64,000 bases of DNA from Aradus depressus (GCA_963662175.1 OY759222.1:6244713-6308712); one strand, 5' to 3'; shown: positions 1 through 11,079, counted from the first letter of the stretch. Translations and numbers: made by a program. Notes: generated by a model from the letters alone, not told the origin.

Positions 1-1526
1 ATAAAAAGTTACGGAATTACGATGAAAAGTTTTTTGAATATGTTAGAATGAGCACAAACACCTTTGACATTCTACTTACTAAAATTGAGGAGGAACTACA
101 AAAACAGGATACGAACTACAGATTATATGCATTTCACCAGAGGAACGTCTCGTTGTTACACTGAGGTAAGCAAACCATCATATAACTATTTTTTAAAATT
201 TGTAACGGAAAAAAATAGTAGAAGAAACATTAGTAAAAGAAAAAAAATATGTATATACAAAACAAAAATTGTAAAAGAAACCTTAGTAAACCAAACCTCT
301 ACAATAATTAATTAGAAAAATTCAAATTGGCTTGAAAGTATTCACAAAAGATACAACGTCTTGGTCGTGGGGGACATTCCCAGATTCATGTACTTGAATC
401 TTTCTCTTGAATACAGCCGAAATGAGAGTTTCATCGTCCATAATAATAAATAAAAAAAATGAAGAAGTAAAAATCAACAAGAGAAAACGCTGAATAAAAA
501 GCTATAAACTAAAAAAGAAAATAGTTGCAGAAGCAGTTGTCACCATGTCACTAGATGGAAGAACAAACGGGTTTGTTTACTAGGTGACTACCCTGGTGAG
601 TCACCATGTAACTAGTTGCTGGTGTGGCCCTTCTCCAATGTTCTAGGCTGTTCGTTTTCTTGGTTGACTCACCAAGCGACTCACCTTGTCACTAGTCACC
701 TAGCTAGTCTCCTCCGGTGTGGCCTTACCCTTACTGAGTCCGTTATGGACATACGGATCACAGATATGCGGTAAGCAAAAACCTCCAACATCAAACGAAT
801 TTAAGCGTTTCGGTTAAAAACCCTCAGACTGATAACACAGGGCCCACCATACATAAACAACAGAACACTTCATAACGTTCTTATGATACACACAGTACCC
901 AACACAATACAAACTACTTACATACGGGTTTTTAGCAAACTTTAAACAAATACAAACCTAGATAGAAATATGTACATTATCTTCACAACACTTAACATAT
1001 AACCCACCAAGGAGGTAGTACCGCCACTTACTGCCACCTCGAATCATATTCGTTCTTAATATTTTTCAACATTATTTTCCTTTACTTTCATTACCTCTCT
1101 TACTACCCATCCAAAAAAATTGTCTCTCAATTCCTTTTTATTTTTTTTATTCTTATTTATTTTTTTGTTTTTGTCCTAATAATTAAGATAAATTTTCGTG
1201 CCGAGGACCTACCACTGGGTGGCCTTCCTCTCACATGCCATTCACACCACCATATCTATATGTATCTGCATAGATGCTGGTTGTTGCACCTAGCAACAGT
1301 TGTATCTTTATAAATAGAAAAAAAAAAAAAAAATTATCCAATAAACCAGAGATGGGCAAACTAGAGGTCGCTGGCCAGCACAATATGGCCCGCGGAAGGT
1401 TTTGAAAACGTGGAAACCTAGAAGCTTTATTCCTTGGAATAGTTCATTTTAAAGAGAATAAAGAATCAGCCATTAATTAGGTTCTATCCGAATAAGAAAG
1501 ATAAAAGTTCACTTCTTAAAAATAAT
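1..1526. other. AT-rich stretch without a recognised gene
   Basis: No coding exon or known element was recognised. The section 530-730 is richer in GC and holds imperfect direct repeats of a block containing gactcacc, tgtcactagt and ending ggtgtggcc (near 600-630 and 676-723), with a third partial copy near 540. These could be the remains of a MITE or a small tandem duplication. A 14-nt A run sits near 1320. The short frame at 64-315 has no family features. Confidence 0.5.
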
Positions 1527-1601
1527 TTTGAAATGAAATGAAAAATAATCTTTATTCTGGGACATACGTCTCTTAAGAATAATAACATAAGAAATAAACA
1601 A
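1527..1601 (-). mobile_element. LINE 3' end fragment (tcattttca-ending family)
   Basis: Read on the minus strand this ends in taaagattatttttcattt, the same 3' terminus seen at 51974-52239 (plus) and 60361-60725 (minus). The shared upstream words are ttcttag and gtcccagaataa-like sequence. A non-LTR element truncated to its last 70 bp or so is the simplest reading. SINE-B begins immediately after it. Confidence 0.5.
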
Positions 1602-1795
1602 GGGAGTCATGGTGGCCGTGCGGGCTAGAGCTTAGGGCTTTGGTCTTATGGTCTCACCATGGTTTGCGGGTTCGAATCCCGTCCGGGAGTGAGTTTTATT
1701 TTGTAGATAGAACTCCCTCCCGGGGCCATGGATGTTGTAAATAATTAGATAACACAGTAACATCGCTAATATGCATCGAACATAAGGCCAAAAAA
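1602..1795 (+). mobile_element. SINE-B copy (tRNA-derived)
   Basis: The tRNA-like head carries a perfect B box, ggttcgaatcc (about 1669-1679), after a head beginning catggtggccgtgcgggct. The body contains ctccctcccggggccatgg and ends in an A-rich tail near 1785. Flanks aaataaacaa (1591-1600) and a similar A-rich word near 1796 may be an imperfect target duplication. Body and order match the young copy at 16810-17078. The long extra-arm-like spacing between the boxes suggests a class II (Leu or Ser type) tRNA ancestor; this is inference. Confidence 0.75.
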
Positions 1796-2240
1796 ATAAT
1801 AAAACAAATATATTCAAATAATATTTGTATTAGTGATATTATCGAACAGTTGAGACAGAAAAAAAGGAAAAGGAGTCTTCTTGGAATTAATTAAAGAAAC
1901 AATAATTATTGTTGACGAGCAAAGATTTAGCAATAGTCATCGAATTTTTGATCGATTTTCGGGAAACTTCACATATCGAAGCAGCTATAATACAAAGAGA
2001 CTTTATCAAAAGATCTGTCAGCTGTTATAAGCTCACGAGTCATGACAACAGAATTTATTATAACTGTTATTAATGTGATCGATCACAGCTACTAAACAGC
2101 TGATATTAACCTTAATCTATAAGTAAGTAGCGATGGGCCATGAAGAATGCCTCAACATGGGAGGTTTGTCATGAATAATGGCTGTCTCAAGAGGTTCTTG
2201 ATGGTGAGTGGGTTATATTTCTTAACTGGGAGTAACTTAG

Positions 2241-2460
2241 TTAGATTAGGTTTTGTAACTCATGCCCGGGCTTTAACTACGAGGTCATATCGCCTACTAC
2301 CAGAGCGCTCTTTCGTCACTCTGGTGGACATGAGCCCGACTCTACTGTGGGAGTCCTAAATGTTGCCTACCCTAAATCTTTATTCACTTAGGGTAGGGGT
2401 CTTTAACGAGTACCTGACATCGTACAGGCTCGGGACCATCGCTTAACGTCCCATCCGAAG
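2241..2460 (-). mobile_element. SINE-A, tRNA head missing
   Basis: This matches the body and tail of the full copy at 8629-8974: tail, gactcatgcccgggcttt, the ccagagcgctc hairpin, and cgcttaacgtcccatccgaag. It stops before the tRNA-like head. No target duplication is visible. The 61 bp between this and the next SINE-A piece (plus strand) are unassigned. Confidence 0.85.
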
Positions 2461-2521
2461 TAATTTAGTGTAATATTAGTTGGCCTGGAGCTCACATCGT
2501 ATTATAGCCTGCAGCAGTCGA

Positions 2522-2630
2522 GGATGCCGGTAGCTCAGAGGTACCATGCTAGTCTATCGAGCTCAAGATCACAGGTTCGAAACCCGGCTGAGGCCTAGTT
2601 GTTAAACCCCGGGCATGAGTCACAATAACT
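2522..2630 (+). mobile_element. SINE-A, internally deleted (head joined to tail)
   Basis: The tRNA-like head (gccggtagctcag, B box ggttcgaaacc) is followed after gaggcc directly by the family's 3' tail, ccccgggcatgagtcac and aataact. The whole central body of about 230 bp is missing. A clean head-to-tail deletion can arise by slippage or by template jumping during reverse transcription. Confidence 0.8.
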
Positions 2631-2746
2631 ACTGAATATTATTAATATTATTACTATTGTACAAATTCATTTATTTACTTAATCTTATTTTCTACTATTG
2701 GATTTTTTACTAATCACATATATATATAAATATTAGTTGCATGTAA

Positions 2747-2927
2747 GATGCATATTAGCCATGTCTCTATAACGGTGTTATTTACAACATCCATGGCCCC
2801 GGGATGGGGTTCTATCTACCAAATAAAACTCACTCCTGGACGGGATTCGAACCCCCAACCAAGGTGAGACCATGGGACCTAAGCCCTACGCTCTAGCCCG
2901 CACGGCCACCATGGCCTCTCCCTAATA
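2747..2927 (-). mobile_element. SINE-B copy
   Basis: This is the reverse complement of SINE-B: gggattcgaaccc (B box), gcacggccaccatgg (head) and ccatggccccggga in the body. It lacks the A-tail of the young copy, and the head and body carry several substitutions, so it looks older. Confidence 0.75.
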
Positions 2928-2974
2928 GTTGATATTTGCTTATATATTTATTTTATAATTTATACTAATAATTC

Positions 2975-3030
2975 TTATGAGATATCCTATTACCTTTTTA
3001 TGGTTTAACAGAAATAAATATTATTATAAA
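2975..3030 (+). mobile_element. LINE 3' end fragment (aaataaatattatta family)
   Basis: The words tatcctattacc, ttatgg and taacagaaataaatattatt recur at 31497-31552 and 35590-35640, where they end a similar AT-rich tract. This is probably the 3' terminus of one non-LTR family. It is too short to classify further. Confidence 0.4.
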
Positions 3031-3059
3031 GCGTATTACATTTATATTGAACACAACTG

Positions 3060-3361
3060 AGGGCACCAGTGGTATGCGTGCTTGTCTTCTGAGCTCAAGA
3101 TCGTGGGTTCGAAACCCGACCGAGGCCCTTAGTTTATTTTATCTGGGAGTTAAAATAAACTGAAGCACGCCGTCATTCGGATGGAACGTTAAGCGAAAGA
3201 CCCCTACCCTAGATGAATAAAAATTTAGGGTAGGCAAAATTTAGGACTCCCACATTAGAGTCGGGCTCATGTCCATCAGAGTGACGAAAGAGCGCTCTGG
3301 TAGTAGGCGATATAACCTCGTAGTTAAAGCCCGGGCATAAGTTATAAAACCTAACCTAACC
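3060..3361 (+). mobile_element. SINE-A copy, slightly shortened
   Basis: The head lacks the first bases and part of the A box. The B box ggttcgaaacc, the first hairpin and the tail ending cctaacctaacc are present. About 40 bp of body (the cgatggtcccgagcctgtac block) are deleted between cgttaagcg and aaagacccc. It belongs to the (CCTAA)n-tailed group. Confidence 0.85.
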
Positions 3362-4236
3362 TTGAACACAACTGTAATATCTCAAGTTTAAATGGACGGT
3401 GTTCTGTGTATATGTGTTAACCCACAAAAGGTTGATTTCGAGATATTCAAGTTTTAAGATTTTTCGTTAAAAATCGTTATAGTAGCAAAAATAATGAATA
3501 TATATATATATATTAATAGGTTCGAAATCTATTAATTTCTGAGAGTATGAAAATTATGTTTTTTAAATTCAATTTAATATTTATTAATTTTAAATGGAGT
3601 TAAGTGAAATAAGTAATTTTTGCGAATCAGTCTGTTCTTGATACCAAATCACAAAACATTTTTGCGAATTAAACTATATTGAAGCTTCATGATTTTAGAA
3701 GATGACTGCATGCAAAACTCAAAAACCGATTTTTTATGGAATAACACATATAAGTAGAATACCGTTCAAATATGACCCGAATATTTACATGTCCCTGAAT
3801 TTCTATTTTTTTTTTTTTAATATAGACGTTCCCAATCGCACCACCTGTGCTCTTCTCTGTTTTGAGTACGCCCACAAAAGCCCAAATCCGAAATGCCCAT
3901 TACCAGCTATGCTAATCAGAGTCTGTTCTCAAAATAAAAAGATTTCTAAAAAAAAAAAAAAAACAGGTCAGCCTCTATTTTCCGTCTGGGTTGCTTTGAT
4001 AGAAAACAAAATAATGCCTTATTGGCTTGCATCTAATTTGCATATTTGCTTGCCTTATTACCTTTCTATTTTCGTTCTTTCTCTTCTCGTTACTTTCTCA
4101 TACCTCTAGGAAGTATTGTAATTGTGCAAAAATCTGAGATCCAGTTTTCAACGGAATTACACTTTTTGGACAATTTCGCGATGTCTCTGTTGTACTTTGT
4201 CAATGCTCTAACCTGAAAAATGAGATGAAAGTGTCA
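3362..4236. other. AT-rich stretch, nothing recognised
   Basis: No gene or classifiable repeat was seen. The frame at 3702-4109 (135 codons, plus) crosses T and A homopolymer runs and has no domain signature. The runs near 3807-3820 and 3948-3963 resemble retroposon tails but no body is attached. Confidence 0.4.
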
Positions 4237-4661
4237 TATACAGAGTGGCCCAGATAAGCGGGCCACAAGTGAAATAACTCCTTAACGGTTAGAGATATCA
4301 AAATTGTGCATAGGACTAAAGTTGTAGCACTTGCCAAGAGCTATAGTCTGGCTTCCTTGAAAATACATAAATGACCCTTTTAATGGCTCAAACGGCCCTT
4401 CGAAGGGCGGGGTTCCCTTTTGACCCTTAAGTTTCATTACATTTTATTAAAGTACTAAAGAAACAAGGAAGAACTGTGCAAACAGATTTTTGATACGTCA
4501 AGTAGTTCTCGGAAAAAAACGTTTAAAGTTCACGTTTTTCTTATTCTGAAGTTATTAAATTGCAACTAAATGAATTTTATTGTAATAAATGTTCGAACTG
4601 ATGTCCTACAACTTCAATACATTTATCGAAGTTGTTCCGGAAAATTGCTCAAGGTAATTCC

Positions 4662-5074
4662 TTATTAAGAAAGTCTTGATATTTCTGACCATTTAAATTT
4701 CCGTCGATAAAAAAGGGACCAATTACTTTGTCATTGATGATTCCAGCCCATACATTAACTGACCATGGATGTGGTTTATTCATTTGACGAAACCAGCGAG
4801 GATTTTCTGCACTCCAGTAATGCATATTATGTCTATTTACTTATCCAATATTGGTGAAAGTTGATTCGTCTGAAAACATTGTGTACCGAAAAAAATCGCA
4901 ATTAACTTGAACTAGTTCACGCGCCCACTGACAGAATATAACAGGGTTATTAAAATCTTCACCAGATAGAGCTTGATGAAGAGAAATATGGTAAGGGTGA
5001 AATTTATGGTTCTTCAATATTTTATGAACACTACCAACAGAAATCCTAGAACCTTGAGAAATTTTTCGGAACAA
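4662..5074 (-). pseudogene. Mariner/IS630-type transposase fragment
   Basis: On the minus strand this encodes a helix-turn-helix end (SVGSVHKILKNHKFHPYHIS) and then the first catalytic Asp in MFSDESTFTN. One in-frame stop (TAA, around 4840) follows, and the same frame continues with HNMHYWSAENPRWF, SVNVWAGIINDKVIGPFFID and GNLNGQKYQDFL. These are hallmarks of mariner-like transposases that bind terminal repeats and cut with a DD(D/E) active site. The N-terminus and the part with the second and third acidic residues are missing, so it cannot be active. A single nonsense change in about 135 codons suggests a fairly recent origin. Confidence 0.85.
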
Positions 5075-5390
5075 CTTGGATAAATGTATTGAAGTTGCAG
5101 GACATCAGATCGAACATTAACTACAATAAAATTCGTTTATTAGGTTTAATATTAGTCTAACAAAAAAATGTCTCATTCAACCTCCCCCTAATTTTTTCCG
5201 AGGAATCTAAATATGCAAAAAAAAAAAAATAATAAGTTGACGGTCAAAAAAATATATTTTTTTTTTAATTCATAAAAAAAACGTCAAAAATTTTCATTTG
5301 TTTAGAAATTAAATTTCAGCAAATAATGCGGTCAATTATACTCTACATTTTTTGTCTCAAGCTTTTTTTGAGAAAATCATTATTTTTTGA

Positions 5391-5663
5391 GTTATTTACC
5401 TGGATAAAACAAACTTATTTTTGAAATATTGTCTATTCCACTAAAGATATATATATATACAACTACCGGTTTCGGCTTTATACCATCGTCAGGTCTAGTT
5501 GTGAACGATGGTACACGATGGTATAAAGCCGAAACCGGTAGTTGTATATATATATATATCTTTAGTGGAATAGACAATATTTCAAAAATAAGTTTGTTTT
5601 ATTCATTTATTACAAGTTTCCACAATATGTCCGCGTTCCTCAACTTAGAAGTTATTTACCTGG
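5391..5663. mobile_element. Palindromic Penelope-like terminal unit with 13-bp TSD
   Basis: The insert 5404-5650 is flanked by identical gttatttacctgg (5391-5403 and 5651-5663). It folds on itself: the left arm with aatattgtctattccacta and ccggtttcggctttatacc is repeated inverted on the right. It ends in cgcgttcctcaacttagaa, exactly as the copy at 19185-19664 does. The hairpin carries a hammerhead-like core. Inverted terminal units are typical of Penelope-like retroelements. Confidence 0.7.
5464..5498 (-). ncRNA. Hammerhead-ribozyme-like core (family A)
   Basis: The minus strand reads CTGACGA, one T, a short stem (GGT / GCC around ATAAA), then GAAAC. This fits the CUGANGA ... GAAA core of hammerhead ribozymes, which are known in Penelope-like elements. 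The inverted partner at 5509-5541 keeps the stem and GAAAC but has lost CTG. The extra base between core and stem is atypical; self-cleavage is unproven. Confidence 0.45.
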
Positions 5664-5699
5664 GTCAAGATAAAATGAACACCCTGTATAAGTCTATGT

Positions 5700-6673
5700 C
5701 CATTTCATAAAAATATAGAAATTAAATCTAACTTCATTTAACTCTTATTAACCCTTAATCTGCCCTCCCTCCCCCCATAAAAAATATAATAAATAAAATA
5801 ACTTTGCTACGTTTCTGTTAAAAAATTCTTTAAATTTCTGTATTTTTCAAAGTTACTTCTGACAATATATCAGTCGTTGTTATTCCTCAACTTACCAAAA
5901 ATTAGAAATTCTAACACTTTTTAACAATGTGCTAAGTTTCATTAAAAAGCTACTAAACTAGTTTATAAGATTCCAGGTCTTCCCTCGTTATACGAGTTTC
6001 TATTTTGCCTTCTTCAATCTAGGCAACTCTAGAAAGGTAAAAAAAAGAAAAGTCTACCCTATTCTATGTTATGTTATCATATGTTAATCTCATGTTAAAT
6101 ATGCATATACAATTACAAGAATATTATTAATTTTTAATTTTAGTCATAATTACAATTTTTAAAATCAAGTAAGTTCAGACGATGCGGAACAAGATAGCAG
6201 AGAGAAAGTATGAATAGCTAATGAAGTTAAATGTAGGACATTTAGTTTTAGAAAAGGCTCCTCAAAATGTTTTTTTTGGATGGAAAATTTAGAAATTTGC
6301 GCAATGTTGCTATAGTATAACAACTTAGAAGATAATGCGGGTGTGCGCAACACTCCTCGCGCATCTTCCACCTCCACTCCTCTCTGTCCATGTGTTACCT
6401 CCAGTGTTGCCAGATCAAATTATGAAAAATCAGATGAAAATCGTTATAAAAATCAGGAGATTTATATAAATGTCAGTGGGTTTGTTTAAATGAAATAATT
6501 TAATTACAACGGCATAACATTTGCCATTAGCAATTGCGATAAATAGTGCAGTGTCAAGTGCGTGGCTGTACTGCTGAGGTACGTGACCGAAGATGAGTCC
6601 AGGCTAGTCCTGGAGCAGGTCCCTCTGCCATATCCGCTTGAGGCGTCGTGGTGGATTTGTGGGACTTGTATAC
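5700..6673. other. AT-rich stretch, nothing recognised
   Basis: No domain-bearing frame or classifiable repeat was found. The short frames near 6165-6377 and 6562-6927 have no family features; the latter only crosses a SINE-B fragment. Confidence 0.4.
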
Positions 6674-6727
6674 ATGGTGAGACCATGCGACCAAAGCCCT
6701 ACGCTCTAGCCCGCACGGCCACCATGG
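6674..6727 (-). mobile_element. SINE-B head fragment
   Basis: The words catggtgagaccatgcgacc, aaagccctacgctctagccc and gcacggccaccatgg are the reverse complement of the SINE-B tRNA-like head. Body, B box and tail are absent. Confidence 0.7.
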
Positions 6728-6993
6728 CTCTTGAAGGGAAAGTTAACGGTTTGTTAAACAAGTTCTTTAAGAAACATTTATTTAAGAGACAAGGTATCTC
6801 AAAAAACTTCATGGACTTCAGTACAAAGCTTTACAAATCTGCTTGGGAGCCATGCAGTCGACACCCACCAATGCACTACAAGTGCAAGCTAGGGAGATAC
6901 CGCTCAGATTCCGTAGTAATTTGTTAACCGGTTCTTGTCCTCACAAAGTTTTCAGATACATTTCTATCAATAAAAAAAGGTATATAACATTCA

Positions 6994-7120
6994 CAGGCAA
7001 AATTTAGGACTCCCACACTAGAGTCGGGCTCATGTCCACCAGAGTGACGAAAGAGCGCTCTGGTAGTAGGCGATATGACCTCGTAGTTAAAGCCCGGGCA
7101 TGAGTCATAAAACCTAACCA
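6994..7120 (+). mobile_element. SINE-A 3' fragment
   Basis: This is a 5'-truncated copy starting at aggcaaaatttaggactccc and ending gggcatgagtcataaaacc, then taacc. It keeps the ccagag / ctctgg hairpin and the CCTAA-type tail. Confidence 0.85.
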
Positions 7121-7389
7121 TACTTCTACTATGAACCTAATAACATTGAATGAAGTAAACACTATAAGAATGATACCGTGTTTATTCAATACGGTGAAAA
7201 AACCACGAATTAAAATGCCAGACTCAGTAGATTTAATTAATCAAAATTCAGTAAAACTCGTATTAATTCATTCGAACTGACAATACTAGTTACCTCCACG
7301 AGCAGGTACCGGGAGGAATCATTACGTGATGCACCTGTCGGCAGTAAATAGCAGTTGGATATTTCTCTAAAAAAAAAAAAAAAGAAATG

Positions 7390-8001
7390 CAATAGAGTCC
7401 CCTAATGCGGACATCCGGTTAATCCGGACGGGATTTTAAAAAAACTAATTAAGATTTAGTAAACTAAAAATTTAATTTAGCAATCGGTAAGTACGAAAAA
7501 AATTCAAAGAGAGGGTTTGACTACTGACCTTGAGACGCCTACAAGATAACATTACGGACTTTTTTCAGTGAGTCTAAAAATATTCTTCTTGTTTTCATTA
7601 CGTACTGTACATTGTTTTATTTTAGAGTCCTGTTCAGAATTTAACGTTTACATATTTACTTTTTAAAATTCTTTATTTTTACATTAAAACATTAATGTAC
7701 CGTGGTTTGTCTTGTACAGTATTACTTACTGTACAATAAATAAATTTTGAGTTTTAATCACAAAGATGTTTTGTTTTGTTAACCCTATCTCAGTTCGTAG
7801 GTCAAAAACTTAGATCTACATACATATACATTATGTAGTATTGGAAATAAAATTAAGCTGAGGGAAAAGGTGTATTTATGAGAAAAAAAATAGCTAAAAT
7901 ATTTCTCATGTGCATTTTACTGCAAATTCTGTGTAATCCGTACTTTCGGTGAACCGGACGGGGTGCGGTCCCATCTTTTCCGGATTAGCGGGTCTCTACT
8001 G
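7390..8001. mobile_element. Pogo/Tigger-like non-autonomous DNA element
   Basis: The right end, read inward, is cagtagagacccgctaatcc and the left is caatagagtcccctaatgcg, an imperfect inverted repeat of the CAGTAGAG type used by pogo/Tigger elements. The right end is followed by TA as expected; the left flank is degraded. Subterminal ccggttaatccggacggg (left) and ccgtccggttcacc (right, complement) also pair. There is no transposase. An internal part near 7615-7760 repeats gtac-rich words of unknown role. Confidence 0.6.
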
Positions 8002-8065
8002 TAATTATGAATACAAATACAATATTTTGTATCGATATAATCTATTGTAATATGTGTTGACAGAC

Positions 8066-8067
<2 letters not shown>

Positions 8068-8117
<50 letters not shown>
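8068..8117. repeat. (T)50 homopolymer
   Basis: An uninterrupted run of about 50 T follows gacagacag. It could be the A-tail of a minus-strand retroposon, but no body joins it on the left. Assembly length at such a run is uncertain. Confidence 0.9.
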
Positions 8118-8616
8118 CATTTTTAGTTTGAGTTGATCTGAAACTTGAAAAACTTGAAATTTAGGTTAAAATTGAACATCGAATTAATGACAAATTACAT
8201 AACTTCCCCTATATCTGAGGAAACTTTACAATGTATGACTTATTTGTCCAACTTTTGTCAAATTTTGTATCCATTGTATTCTTGTTATACTCATGATGCA
8301 CTCCTTAATTAGGCTTCGCATGCATCATGAATCACAGACAATGACATGGACCTAAAAGTAAGCCGCATGTAACGAAGGATGGTGACTCTTCCGTAAAGAT
8401 TATAATTTAACATTTATACGATAAGTATAAAGGCGTGTTAAGAAAAAACATATTTTATTCACAGAATGAAATTATGTTGACATTATTTACAATATTTTAC
8501 AAATATTTTTTTTTTGTTAAAAATGTTCGTCATTACACATCGACACTTGCACACTAACTTCTGTCTTTTTTGATCGGTTTTGGATCATCTGTTATTTTAC
8601 AGTGTCCAAATGGATT

Positions 8617-8986
8617 AATAATCTTATAGGTTAGGTTAGGTTTTATGACACATGCCCGGGCTTTAACTACGAGGTCATATCGCCTACTACCAGAGCGCTC
8701 TTTCGTCACTCTGGTGGATATGAGCCCGACTCTACTGTGGGAGTCCTAAATTTTGCCTACCCTAAATTTTTAATCACCTAGGGTAGGGGTCTTTAACGAG
8801 TACCTGACATCGTACAGGCTCGGGACCATCGCTTAACGTCCCATCCGAAGGACGGCGTGCTTAAGTTTATTTTACCTCCCAGATAAAATAAACTAAGGGC
8901 CTCGGTCGGGTTACGAACCCACGTTCTTGAGCTCAGAAGTCAAGCACGCATACCACTGAGCTACCGGCGCCCTCAATAATCTTATA
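8617..8986 (-). mobile_element. SINE-A, full-length with perfect TSD
   Basis: Element 8629-8974 is flanked by identical aataatcttata (8617-8628, 8975-8986). On the minus strand it reads: tRNA-like head (ggcgccggtagctcagtgg with the A box; B-box region gttcgtaaccc, one change from canonical), agtttatttta hairpin, cgccgtccttcggatgggac, gatgtcaggtactcg, ccctaggtgattaaaa hairpin, ccagag hairpin, gcccgggcatg and a tail of cctaacctaacc. The head should drive RNA polymerase III. It encodes no protein and must borrow a LINE or Penelope reverse transcriptase. The perfect duplication argues for a recent insertion. Confidence 0.95.
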
Positions 8987-9371
8987 TTAATTCTATGTAC
9001 ATTATTAAGATATGATTTATAATATAGAATCATATGTTCGGCACTTATTCAATTATCAGCTGGCAGGCTGGCAATGTTGTTTGGATATATCTGTATGTTC
9101 GTCCGCTTAGCGACACCGTCCTTATTCGGGTACAATCGCTACAATATGATATGGCTTTCAATTAAAAAAGTATAAATTATCGATACTATGATCTGGTAGC
9201 GTCGAGATCGATACTTGGATCTGATAGACGGTCAGAATTTCGATGTAGTCTTTACCAGAATTTCATAACTTCCGATCCCATCAATCCAAAAATAAATTTA
9301 AAAAACCATGCAGAACCCTCTAAGGACCCATTGGTTCATTAATCGGACAATAGGAAGAGAGGATCAGCCGA

Positions 9372-9389
9372 GGGGGGGGGGGGGGGGGG
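9372..9389. repeat. (G)18 homopolymer
   Basis: A run of 18 G. Such a run can form a quadruplex and is prone to sequencing error. Confidence 0.9.
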
Positions 9390-9635
9390 CCTAACACAAG
9401 AACCCCCTCAATAACTGCCGAAGTATGTAGTCTAATTTCGCCCTAGAAAATTCCATAATGTTCATCTTCAGAGGCCGAGGCGGCAATGGCCTTGAGACCT
9501 ACTATTGGATTGAAGACCTAATCTACCCCTATATCGTTGGATTCTTTTATTATTTAATTATTTTAAAAAATCATATTTATTAAACACTTATTTTCTACTT
9601 AACGTTTAGTTAAAGCTCGGGGATCAAGGGGTTAC

Positions 9636-10330
9636 TATTTACAACTGTAAACAAATTAATACAAGAAGCAAGAGGGCCGGTAGCTCAGTGGTAAGCGTGA
9701 TTGACTTCTGAGCTCAAGAACGTGGGTTCGTAACCCGACCGAGGCCCTTAGTTTATCTTATCTGGGAGGTAAAATAAACTTAAGCACGCCGTCCTTCGGA
9801 TGGGACGTTAAGCGATGGTCCCGAGCCTGTACGATGTCAGGTACTCGTTAAAGACCCCTCTACCCTAGATGAATAAAAATTTAGGGTAGGCAAAATTTAG
9901 GACTCCCACAGTAGAGTCGGGCTCATGTCCACCAGAGTGACAAAAGAGCGCTCTGGTAGTAGGCGATATGACCTCGTTGTTAAAGCCCGGGCATGAGTCA
10001 TAAAACCTAACCTAACAAGAAGCAAATGTGCTAATAGAGAGATAATGGCAATGTCAAAATGTCATGAGGGGAAAAATCACCCAGTGGTGACACTCCCTAG
10101 TCACTGTTTTTCTCTCATTTGTTGCTAATCACTGTCACTGCTTCTGCTCAGGAGGTCTCTAGGCCATTGACGCTTAAGCCGTCGTTGGGGAAGTATGGCA
10201 GAATGGAGGGCACGGACTAGAGGATTATTGTGGGAACTAAGTAGGGAAAATAATTTTTTATACTTGGATTTAGCGACTTCAGTGACAAAAGGTACGTTAA
10301 GGTCAGTGTGAAGAGTTTTGTTGCAGCTTT
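9636..10330 (-). pseudogene. LINE (BS/Jockey-like) RT C-terminus and 3' UTR, split by a SINE
   Basis: The minus strand around 10320-10125 encodes KTLHTDLNVPFVTEVAKSKY and KRQWPRDLLSRSSDSD before a stop. This nearly matches the plus-strand copy at 37560-38280, a Jockey-group reverse-transcriptase C-terminus. The 3' UTR words (gtgacactccctagtcactg, gacattttgacattgcc, aacaagcaaat) also match. SINE-A (9672-10014) sits inside the 3' UTR. The 5' end is truncated at about 10330. Confidence 0.8.
9661..10025 (+). mobile_element. SINE-A, full-length, nested in a LINE 3' UTR
   Basis: Element 9672-10014 lies between identical acaagaagcaa (9661-9671, 10015-10025). Joining the flanks restores the LINE 3' UTR seen intact around 38205-38250, so the insertion site is independently confirmed. 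The A box has one change; tail aaaacctaacctaac. Confidence 0.95.
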
Positions 10331-10498
10331 TTATCATACAACAATTTTTAATCTTTTTTTTTATTGTTGTATCTCTCATCAACTGATGCTCAGGATAATG
10401 GAGTTAACTTAATGAATGATTTTTCCTTCATTATTCAAGACATCTTACTTATTCGTGTCTTCTATTGTATACATCATTTGCTTGTTTTGTACCTAAAG
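10331..10498. other. AT-rich, nothing recognised
   Basis: Short spacer between the LINE fragment and the mariner-type MITE; no feature seen. Confidence 0.4.
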
Positions 10499-11075
10499 TA
10501 TACCGGGTGATTCATTTAACCTGAAAAACAAGAATAAATCGAAAAGTAAACTTTATCGAAAAAAATTGTTCAAACAAAAGTTGCAGGGTTTAAAGAGGGA
10601 CATATAATGGTAATACGAAATTTAACCTCGGAGTGGCGTTTTCAGGGTTAAATCAAGGATTCAAGTTCAGGGACATCATGTTGAACATTTATTAAGATGA
10701 TAACTAATTGTTGATAAGTGGTGTGAAATTATTAAATTAAAATTTGTTTTCTAAATTGTGTGTAAAATATTGATTCTTTGTTACAATAACAATCATTTTA
10801 ATTTAATCGATGTTTATTTCTTTGTGCATCAAATTTGTGTTTTTAAATTCTCAAAACCATAAAAAATTGGCATTTTCAAACAAAACTTTTCCTACAAAAG
10901 ATACGTATTTTTTCACGTAGAATACAAGTATGCAATTAAAACTATGGGTTTCCATTGAAAAAATCTAAGTTTTTCCCCCTTTAAACCCTGCAACTTTTGT
11001 TTGAACAATTTTTTTCGATGAAGCTTATTTTTCGATTTATTCTTGTTTTTCAGGTTAAATGAATCACCCGGTATA
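10499..11075. mobile_element. Mariner-type MITE with about 94-bp terminal inverted repeats
   Basis: Element 10501-11073 is flanked by TA. Left arm taccgggtgattcatttaac, then ctgaaaaacaagaataaatc and gttcaaacaaaagttgcagg, is repeated as its reverse complement at 10980-11073 with few mismatches. The interior (about 385 bp) is AT-rich with no transposase. The long arms would make a stable hairpin RNA if read through, a possible small-RNA source. Confidence 0.85.
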
Positions 11076-11079
11076 TGTA

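Larger units (their letters stand above)
4239..5688. mobile_element. Chimeric mariner-type element with unlike ends
   Basis: Both ends start with mariner-like tacagrgtgg or tacagggtg words next to TA (4237-4238 and 5689-5690), but the inner terminal sequences differ: gcccagataagcgggccac on the left, ttcattttatcttgaccc (complement) on the right. The left part carries transposase on the minus strand (4662-5074). The right part, from about 5062, carries the transposase C-terminal region in plus orientation, as at 25640-25765. This is best read as two related mariners joined head to head. A folded Penelope unit interrupts the right part at 5404-5650. Confidence 0.65.

Noticed and set aside
3702..4109. 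135-codon plus-strand frame as a gene
   Set aside because: Crosses T9 and A14 runs, has no splice or start context, composition is that of AT-rich filler.
8629..8640. Interstitial telomere repeats
   Set aside because: ggttaggttagg words are the complement of the SINE-A tail and occur only at its ends; no longer (TTAGG)n tract exists in the window.
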